Shown one piece after another: positions 5,605 to 10,449 of a DNA stretch of 10,449 nt (the first letter of the stretch is position 1; each line of letters begins with the position of its first letter). Source of the stretch: Gammaproteobacteria bacterium (GTDB lineage: Bacteria > Pseudomonadota > Gammaproteobacteria > Pseudomonadales > UBA7434); the NCBI GenBank assembly GCA_024280785.1, contig JAJRPK010000403.1:1-10449 (forward strand). The letters are read 5' to 3'. Below the pieces are notes generated by a model that was not told the origin of the DNA, did not search any database, and was given only the letters and a program-made list of their open reading frames with translations. The position numbers were made by a program, and so were the translations under genes.

Positions 5605-7667
5605 ATTTGTGCGTTTTCCCGTCGGTCGATAAATTTCCCTTGTTCTTCGCGGACCTTTCTTTCGTAACTAAATTTACGTCGTAATAAACCACCGGGGTCG
5701 TCGGGAATTTTATTCAGCCATTGATCGAGTTTAGCTTTTTGTTCGGAGTTTAACGCTTCTTCTGGCGAGAGTGTTGCAGATGCTAGCTGACGTGCTTTAT
5801 CCGCGGCCTCTTCAGCCGCTTGTTGAGCCATTTGTTGTTCTGACAAGTCTTCTTGATCTCCAGTGGACTCGCTCGGCATGTTCTCTTCGGTAGAGTCTGA
5901 CTTATCGTCTGACTTATTGTCTGAATTACGGTCTGAAGGTGAATTTGATTCTTGATTGTCAGATGATGCTTGTTGGGATTGTGAGTTATCGGACGACTGT
6001 TCTGCAGAGTCGCTGCTTTGCTGAGAGTTTTGTTGCTGTGAGTCAGAGGACTCACCTTCTTTGCTTTCATCTCCCTGCTGGTCATCGCCTTGTTGATCTT
6101 GTGACGGGTTTTGCTGCTGTTCGTTTTGCTGTTTTAATGCTTCAACAATGTCTTTGGCACGTTGAGCATTAGTCATTTTAGGCATGTCCGCTAACGCTCG
6201 GTCGTACGCTGCTATAGCTTGGTCGAGTTTACCGCTTCTTGCCAACGCATGCCCTTGATTGTAATTCCTTGCAGCACGATGGTGTCGCTCTGAAACGGAT
6301 AGATCCTGGCTGTTATAATCAGTGATTTCATTCTCGTTATTGGGAGGAGACTCTTGATCGCTTGAAATGTCTGAGAATGTTTCTACGGCCGACGGGTAAT
6401 CCCCCGACCGATATTCCGATATCCCTTTCCAATCTTTATTTTTAAAAGTCTCAGCCGCTTCTTTGTGCTGGTCCTGTTCCGCCAAGGACATGGCTTGCTG
6501 GTCGGCAGTTTGCCATAGGTCATTCCAACTAAAATCAATAAGAGGAGCTGCATTTGCGCTGTCTATGGGTATTAAGGGGAGAGCTATTAACACAGTCAAT
6601 AGCCAGCCTTTACGAAAAGATAGCAGCATAAACGGGATTAACAATAAAGCCAGCCAGCCGCCACGGTCTTGCCAGCGGTCAAATTCAGGATTGGAAATAT
6701 AGGAGGATATAGCTGAATCAGCGACTTGATCGGTTTGCATACTTTGAGATTCAATTGACCGGTCTTCGGCGAGCGAAAACATCCAGCTTTCATCTAAGGC
6801 ATATTCAATATCGCTATTGTCAATTTGTAAATCGAGATAACGACCACCGGTTTGCCTTGCGAGTTTTTTAAGTAGGTTTCGACTCAACTTTGCCGTTACT
6901 ACATGGCCGTTACCGAGTTTGACAAATTTTCCTGACGGCAGAGGTATGGGGCCTCCAGCCAAAGTGCCTACACCAAAAATGAGTAAGTGGCTTTTGTGCC
7001 GAGAAATCAGTTCCTGAATCGGTAAAAGTTCGTGAGTCAATATCTCGTCGGTCAACCAAAGAATTTTTGCATTGCTAAGGTGGCTGTTCTCCAACAGTTG
7101 GTTGGCTAGTTGAAAAGCAGAGACGGCATTACTACCAATAGAGGGCATTATTTCGGGGGATAGGGCTGGCACGAGTGCCGCGATAGTCGCGGTATCATCG
7201 GTCAACGGTGAGACTGTATGAGCATCTCCAGAATAAGCGATAAGTGCGGTTTGCCCCTCTTTGCGTTGTTTGAGCAATTCGAGCAGCTTGTATCGCGTTC
7301 GAACTAATCGGGATGGTGCCAAATCCGTTGCATGCATCGATAGAGTTAGATCGGCAATAATGATGATAGCATCGGTTTTTTTTTCAGTGATTTCGGGGCG
7401 TTGCTCCCAGCTGGGGCCTGATAAGACAGCTAGGCAGAAACAAAAACCAGCTGCTGCTGCAAAAAGAGGCCATGCACTCTGTCGGCTGGTTTTTTTATTA
7501 GCAGGGTTATCTAACAGCTCCTTAATCAGAGAGGGGTCGATAATATCGTACCAGCCACTATCGGTACGGCGCGCGCGCCATAAAACTATAAAGCTGGCGA
7601 TTACAGGCAAGCAGCCCCATAACCATAAGGGGCGTATAAAGTGAAATTGTTCAATTAGCTGCCACAT
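5598..7667 (-). CDS. batB: BatB/BatC fusion: membrane VWA domain plus TPR and polar linker
   Basis: A 689-residue protein combining BatB and BatC, as is usual in Gammaproteobacteria. Membrane segments lie at about 13-30, 65-83 and 337-366. The VWA domain spans about 98-290. Its metal-site (MIDAS) motif reads DLTLS at 106-110, with Thr where the usual DxSxS has Ser, then MHATDLAPSR, a GSNAV segment (178-182) and LTDE with Asp207. After the third membrane segment comes a TPR region: WKGISEYRSGDYPSAVETF (413-431) and RNYNQGHALARSGKLDQAIAAYDRAL (467-492). Residues about 512-612 are extremely rich in Gln, Ser, Asp and Asn. A helical QQAAEEAADKARQL stretch and the conserved tail DDPGGLLRRKF (656-666) close the protein. 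The 12 bases before the ATG hold no Shine-Dalgarno. A good one (AAAGGAGA, 7693-7700) sits about 26 bases upstream inside batA, with a CGGC/GCCG hairpin between. Confidence 0.93.
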   Translation of the reverse strand: MWQLIEQFHFIRPLWLWGCLPVIASFIVLWRARRTDSGWYDIIDPSLIKELLDNPANKKTSRQSAWPLFAAAAGFCFCLAVLSGPSWEQRPEITEKKTDAIIIIADLTLSMHATDLAPSRLVRTRYKLLELLKQRKEGQTALIAYSGDAHTVSPLTDDTATIAALVPALSPEIMPSIGSNAVSAFQLANQLLENSHLSNAKILWLTDEILTHELLPIQELISRHKSHLLIFGVGTLAGGPIPLPSGKFVKLGNGHVVTAKLSRNLLKKLARQTGGRYLDLQIDNSDIEYALDESWMFSLAEDRSIESQSMQTDQVADSAISSYISNPEFDRWQDRGGWLALLLIPFMLLSFRKGWLLTVLIALPLIPIDSANAAPLIDFSWNDLWQTADQQAMSLAEQDQHKEAAETFKNKDWKGISEYRSGDYPSAVETFSDISSDQESPPNNENEITDYNSQDLSVSERHHRAARNYNQGHALARSGKLDQAIAAYDRALADMPKMTNAQRAKDIVEALKQQNEQQQNPSQDQQGDDQQGDESKEGESSDSQQQNSQQSSDSAEQSSDNSQSQQASSDNQESNSPSDRNSDNKSDDKSDSTEENMPSESTGDQEDLSEQQMAQQAAEEAADKARQLASATLSPEEALNSEQKAKLDQWLNKIPDDPGGLLRRKFSYERKVREEQGKFIDRRENAQIW
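5889..5936. repeat. Four 12-base tandem units in the batB/C linker
   Basis: Units at 5925-5936, 5913-5924, 5901-5912 and 5889-5900 each begin TCAGAC on the coding strand and encode SDRN, SDNK, SDDK and SDST (residues 578-593). The middle two differ by two bases. The array is in frame, so copy changes would alter linker length without breaking the gene. The wider Gln/Ser/Asp-rich linker covers about 5834-6127. Confidence 0.85.
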
Positions 7668-7679
7668 AATGAATCGGCG

Positions 7680-8807
7680 TTAAAGCCGCTGCTCTCCTTT
7701 TAGCGGCTTACTAGATCGCGGCTTGCTAGAGAAAAATTTGTTGCTCTCATTTTTGCCGTTAGCATCGCTGGCTCTATCGTAGGGATTACTGTCATTGGCC
7801 GAATGATGCCCCATTCGTCGAAGCGATTGTGTCACGACTTTTAATCCTAAAATTAAGCTGGCTAATGTAAAAGCCAAGCTAAGCGGTAAATAAAAAATTT
7901 GTTTTTGGGGTCTAAAAAATTGAGGGTCTTGGTCTACCGGCTCTAGTTTATCTAACTCTGCATAAATCGATTCGAGTTCTTCAGTGTTCTTGGCGCGAAA
8001 GTATTTGCCTCCTGTTTGAGTTGCAATACTTTGAAGTGTTTTTTCATCGAGGCTGCGTGATGGATTTCGCGTACGGTTGCCAAAAAATGACCGTTCGACA
8101 ATTTTGCTGGCCCCGATACCAATGGTGTGAATTTTTATATCATTTTCAGCGGCCAGCTTGGCAGCCTCTAGGGGTGAAACGTGACCTGCGTTATTTACGC
8201 CGTCAGTGAGTAAGATTAATGTTCGCGATTCGGCAGGCCGTTTTACCAACCGCTTAATGGCAAGACCGATGGCATCTCCAATAGCCGTTTTCTCACCCGC
8301 AAACCCTAGTTGCGCTTCGTTGAGTAATTGACGCACCGTTTGAGTATCATAGGTCAACGGGGCCTGCAGATAGGCATTATCAGCAAATAGTATTAAGCCC
8401 AGTCGATCACCGGCGCGGCGATCAGTAAAATCGCTTAAAACGTGTTTCACTATATCGATTCGCATTACGCGGCGAGTATCAATGCGCATGTCGCGTTCAT
8501 TCATGCTGCCAGATATGTCGACGGCCAACATCATGTCTCTCGCTTCGGTTGGCAGTTGTATAGCATCGCCAATTATAATGGGGCGATTTACGGCGATAAT
8601 GAGCAAAAGCCAAATCATCCAAAGCGTTAGATTAAGCAATAACGAGCGTTGTGTCAGAACACTTTGACCTTGCTCTATTTGGGCTAATTCGTCGAGAAAG
8701 GGGACCCTAAGCGCAGGGGATTGATCGCTAACTGCCGGCACTAATCGGTAGATAAACAAAGGAAGTGGAGTTAGTAAAAACAGCCAATACGTTTCAAAAC
8801 TAATCAT
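7680..8807 (-). CDS. batA: BatA, membrane-anchored von Willebrand factor A protein
   Basis: A 375-residue protein with membrane segments at about 6-20, 55-76 and 305-324. Its VWA domain (about 90-285) has a complete metal-ion-dependent adhesion site: DISGS at 97-101, Thr174 in GEKTAIGDAIG, and Asp202 in LLTDGVNNAG. This is the standard BatA layout. The intact MIDAS should bind Mg2+ and a ligand carboxylate, supporting a role in protein-protein contacts in the Bat complex. The C-terminal 45 residues are basic and polar and lack a known domain. The ATG overlaps the end of the DUF4381 gene by 8 bases (CATGATTAG), and no Shine-Dalgarno is visible, so translation is probably coupled to the gene before it. 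Confidence 0.95.
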   Translation of the reverse strand: MISFETYWLFLLTPLPLFIYRLVPAVSDQSPALRVPFLDELAQIEQGQSVLTQRSLLLNLTLWMIWLLLIIAVNRPIIIGDAIQLPTEARDMMLAVDISGSMNERDMRIDTRRVMRIDIVKHVLSDFTDRRAGDRLGLILFADNAYLQAPLTYDTQTVRQLLNEAQLGFAGEKTAIGDAIGLAIKRLVKRPAESRTLILLTDGVNNAGHVSPLEAAKLAAENDIKIHTIGIGASKIVERSFFGNRTRNPSRSLDEKTLQSIATQTGGKYFRAKNTEELESIYAELDKLEPVDQDPQFFRPQKQIFYLPLSLAFTLASLILGLKVVTQSLRRMGHHSANDSNPYDRASDANGKNESNKFFSSKPRSSKPLKGEQRL

Positions 8808-9546
8808 GGGCGGAGCGCTGCTGTAGAAACGTTGAATCGATAGAAGGGTCTGTTCCTTTAGTACTTGCTAGCATATGTTTTTCTTGCTTTAAATTAACGC
8901 CGTGCAACCATTTAAGGATAAGAGGATGCAGGATTTCGATATCTATGCTTGGATTAGGTTGATAAATGTCGATAAGTTGCTGTCCCGCAGTGCTTTGAAA
9001 GAGAGTTTTCTTCGCTAATTGGTCGAGCCGCTCTAACCATTGAGTGCCGTTAATACTGGCGCAATTCAATGCAGGAAATTGCTGCAGGCAAAAGCGACGC
9101 AATAACTGATTAGTCTGCAATAAATATTGCAGGCCATCGTGAGTAGATTGATAGTGATGATAAAGAGACTTTGCCTCCGTAACGGCGGCTCGCTGCAATT
9201 TTTTTGACTGACGATAGCGGTAGACGAATCGCAATAATATGGCTGTTAGTGCCAAGGCCATTAAACCCACAAACCACCAACCCGGAGCGAGAGGCCACCA
9301 ACCAACAGGGTCGGGCAAAGCGAGCGGTGGAAGTTGATCTAGAGGATTGCCTTCACTGCCAACAGGTGAACTGGCTATAGGGGAACTGCCTACGGTTGGT
9401 GGGGACAACGGATCGGCATATAGAGGAGGGTTAGCCGCACTTTTCCCCACGAAGTTACTCGCTACTGCATGTCCGTTGTCGTTGAGGAGGCTGCTATTTT
9501 CTAAGTAGTCTTTGCTATTGCCATCGTTGCTAGCTGTTGTATTCAT
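8800..9546 (-). CDS. DUF4381 membrane protein of the Bat operon
   Basis: A 248-residue single-pass membrane protein. The family signature begins at LPPLALPDPVGWWPLAPGWW (72-91) and runs into the membrane helix (about 90-108), a basic YRYRQSKKLQR stretch and a helical cytosolic domain (about 118-216) with LLRRFCLQQFP (148-158). DUF4381 proteins are regularly encoded between DUF58 and batA; their biochemical role is unknown. The ATG overlaps the DUF58 stop as ATGA, which supports this start. It gives about 70 residues before the signature, longer than the family norm as I know it. This extension is Ser/Pro/Asn-rich, has a small tandem repeat and shows no domain. A later start at the GTG of Val33 (about 9450) is possible but less well placed. 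Confidence 0.88.
   Translation of the reverse strand: MNTTASNDGNSKDYLENSSLLNDNGHAVASNFVGKSAANPPLYADPLSPPTVGSSPIASSPVGSEGNPLDQLPPLALPDPVGWWPLAPGWWFVGLMALALTAILLRFVYRYRQSKKLQRAAVTEAKSLYHHYQSTHDGLQYLLQTNQLLRRFCLQQFPALNCASINGTQWLERLDQLAKKTLFQSTAGQQLIDIYQPNPSIDIEILHPLILKWLHGVNLKQEKHMLASTKGTDPSIDSTFLQQRSAHD
9361..9390. repeat. Degenerate 15-base tandem repeat in the DUF4381 N-terminal extension
   Basis: Two adjacent 15-base units encode GSSPI and ASSPV (residues 53-62), matching at 11 of 15 bases, and are followed by a partial third copy starting GGCAGT. The repeat lies in the Pro/Ser-rich extension ahead of the conserved domain. It is in frame. Confidence 0.6.
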
Positions 9547-10449
9547 GACGCTTTTTCGTCCATGGCCAGTGGGACGTTAGTTTTTTGTGCTCCGCCTTTG
9601 GGGTGGTAGTACTGTTCTAATCGGTTAAGGGCATCGTCAGCAGTGGTGATGGCAATAGTTGGGATGCCGTGCGATGCGAGTTGCTGTGTTAGTGTCGTAG
9701 CCCGCTGCTTAAACCGCTGTTCAAATTCGTTAGCCATATTTCTAGCGCTTGCATCAAATATTTGGCGCTTTACGCCGTCGGTAAATGGGTAGCGACCTCT
9801 ATTGGGTAATTGTCGCTCCATTTTATCGCTAACAAATATAGCGCTGACATCACAGTGGCGTTTTAGCTGGTGCAGCTGCTTTATCCCTTCTTGATCTAGC
9901 CCGATAAAATCACTGATAATAAAAAGCGCGCTGCCAGGCTTGGCAATACGACGCAGTTCGACGATGACATCATTGATTTTTTTGGCAGCTTTCGTTGATG
10001 AATAATTGGGGGTGGGGTAGCTGTTGTTATGGTGGAAGTTATCGTCGGAGTTATCGTCGGAATCATTGTTGGAAATGCCGTGTCGATGATTAAATGTATC
10101 TATGGCACTAAGTAGCCGTAATACAGAAGACTTACTTCTTGCGGGTCTAATTTCCTGATGCCTTTGATCATCAAACACTAAGCCGCCGATCCTATCGTTT
10201 TGCTTTAGCGCTGCCCAGCAGAGCAAAGCGGCAATTTCTGCAGCTTGTACTGACTTGAAGCAGTTTTCACTGCCAAAGGCCATCGATTGGCGCTGGTCTA
10301 CAACGACTAATACTGGGCGCTCTCTCTCTTCGCGATACAGTTTAGTGTGGGCGATGCCTGTCCGGGCCGTTACTCGCCAGTCTATGGATCGAATATCGTC
10401 ACCGGGATGATAATTTCTGACTTCTTCAAAATCAACTCCACGACCCCGA
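9543..10449 (-). CDS. DUF58 protein (VWA-like, Bat operon), 5' end outside window
   Basis: The frame stays open to the right edge (first full codon at 10448-10446), giving 301 in-window residues; the internal ATG at 10283 is not the start. The DUF58 signature is clear at the beginning: GVDFEEVRNYHPGDDIRSID followed by WRVTARTG and HTKLYREERERPVL. A VWA-like domain follows. Its metal site is degenerate, reading DQRQS (residues 51-55), a form I regard as usual for this family, with IISDF (in-window 177-181) at the later Asp position. DUF58 proteins are cytosolic and are paired with MoxR ATPases. An Asn/Asp/Ser/His-rich insertion (about in-window residues 121-150), containing a 12-base tandem repeat, splits the domain. 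The stop overlaps the DUF4381 start (ATGA). The missing N terminus is about the first quarter to third of the protein. Confidence 0.92.
   Translation of the reverse strand, partial: RGRGVDFEEVRNYHPGDDIRSIDWRVTARTGIAHTKLYREERERPVLVVVDQRQSMAFGSENCFKSVQAAEIAALLCWAALKQNDRIGGLVFDDQRHQEIRPARSKSSVLRLLSAIDTFNHRHGISNNDSDDNSDDNFHHNNSYPTPNYSSTKAAKKINDVIVELRRIAKPGSALFIISDFIGLDQEGIKQLHQLKRHCDVSAIFVSDKMERQLPNRGRYPFTDGVKRQIFDASARNMANEFEQRFKQRATTLTQQLASHGIPTIAITTADDALNRLEQYYHPKGGAQKTNVPLAMDEKAS
10026..10073. repeat. Four 12-base tandem units inside the DUF58 gene
   Basis: Units at 10062-10073, 10050-10061, 10038-10049 and 10026-10037 encode SNND, SDDN, SDDN and FHHN. The central two are identical (TCCGACGATAAC on the coding strand); the outer two are degenerate. 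The array is in frame and sits in a hydrophilic insertion of the VWA-like domain. The unit differs at only two bases from the best unit of the batB/C array. Confidence 0.85.

Larger units (their letters stand above)
1969..10449 (-). other. MoxR-Bat type operon with two extra downstream genes
   Basis: Seven minus-strand genes follow each other with almost no space. DUF58 and DUF4381 overlap by 4 bases (ATGA). DUF4381 and batA overlap by 8. batA and batB/C are 12 bases apart, and batB/C and batD overlap by 7. batD and the lipoprotein gene are 75 bases apart, and the lipoprotein gene and atl are 6 apart. The order DUF58-DUF4381-BatA-BatB/C-BatD is the standard gammaproteobacterial Bat arrangement, usually led by moxR, which is expected just beyond 10449. 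The main promoter is therefore outside the window. The 75-base gap (3637-3711) is the only place inside where an independent promoter could fit. Cotranscription is inferred from spacing only. Confidence 0.7.

Noticed and set aside
5783..6085. 100-codon minus-strand frame within the batB/C linker, rich in TISQT-like repeats
   Set aside because: It is an alternative frame of the repetitive linker; its repeats mirror the DNA repeats of the real gene.
5834..6127. CRISPR-like or mobile repeat array in the Gln/Ser/Asp-rich stretch
   Set aside because: The repeats are short, degenerate, in frame and coding; there are no spacers of even length and the reading frame is intact.
7261..7644. 127-codon plus-strand frame opposite the BatB N terminus
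   Set aside because: It is antisense to the conserved VWA coding region, with Ala/Lys/Arg-biased composition and no domain.

Overview
The window looks like a chromosomal segment of a Gammaproteobacterium, probably an aquatic or marine one. The evidence is the gene content and order (DUF58, DUF4381, BatA, a BatB/BatC fusion, BatD), an AmpG-type permease, and a middling base composition with tight bacterial gene spacing. No rRNA or taxonomic marker is present, so the genus cannot be named.

Layout. Bases 1-399 (+) hold the C-terminal end of a molybdopterin-dependent oxidoreductase. A 233-base gap follows, then an AmpG/PAT-family permease (633-1895, +). The rest, from 10449 down to 1969, is one minus-strand gene train converging on ampG. 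In transcription order it is: DUF58 protein (5' end outside the window), DUF4381 membrane protein, BatA, BatB/C fusion, BatD, a large predicted lipoprotein with an N-terminal DUF2846-like domain, and an alkyltransferase-like protein (ATL). Junctions are an ATGA overlap, an 8-base overlap, a 12-base gap, a 7-base overlap, a 75-base gap and a 6-base gap, so most of the train is probably one operon. A moxR ATPase gene would normally sit just upstream of DUF58, beyond the right edge.

How the genes work together. MoxR-Bat operons encode an AAA+ ATPase plus membrane-anchored von Willebrand factor A (VWA) proteins, thought to act as a chaperone or assembly machine in the cell envelope. DUF58 is the cytosolic VWA-like partner. 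BatA and BatB/C carry VWA domains between membrane helices, BatB/C adds a TPR and a long polar linker, and BatD contributes a large exported beta-rich region. The lipoprotein downstream would place an extra envelope component under the same transcription. The ATL gene is a DNA-damage recognition protein and looks like a passenger, or a stress-linked addition.

The core Bat operon is a known system. The less ordinary points are the two appended genes, an unrecognised C-terminal domain with a Cys pair in the lipoprotein, and a series of in-frame tandem repeats in the linkers of four consecutive-pathway genes, two of which share nearly the same 12-base unit. I see no tRNA, rRNA, CRISPR array, insertion sequence or phage gene.
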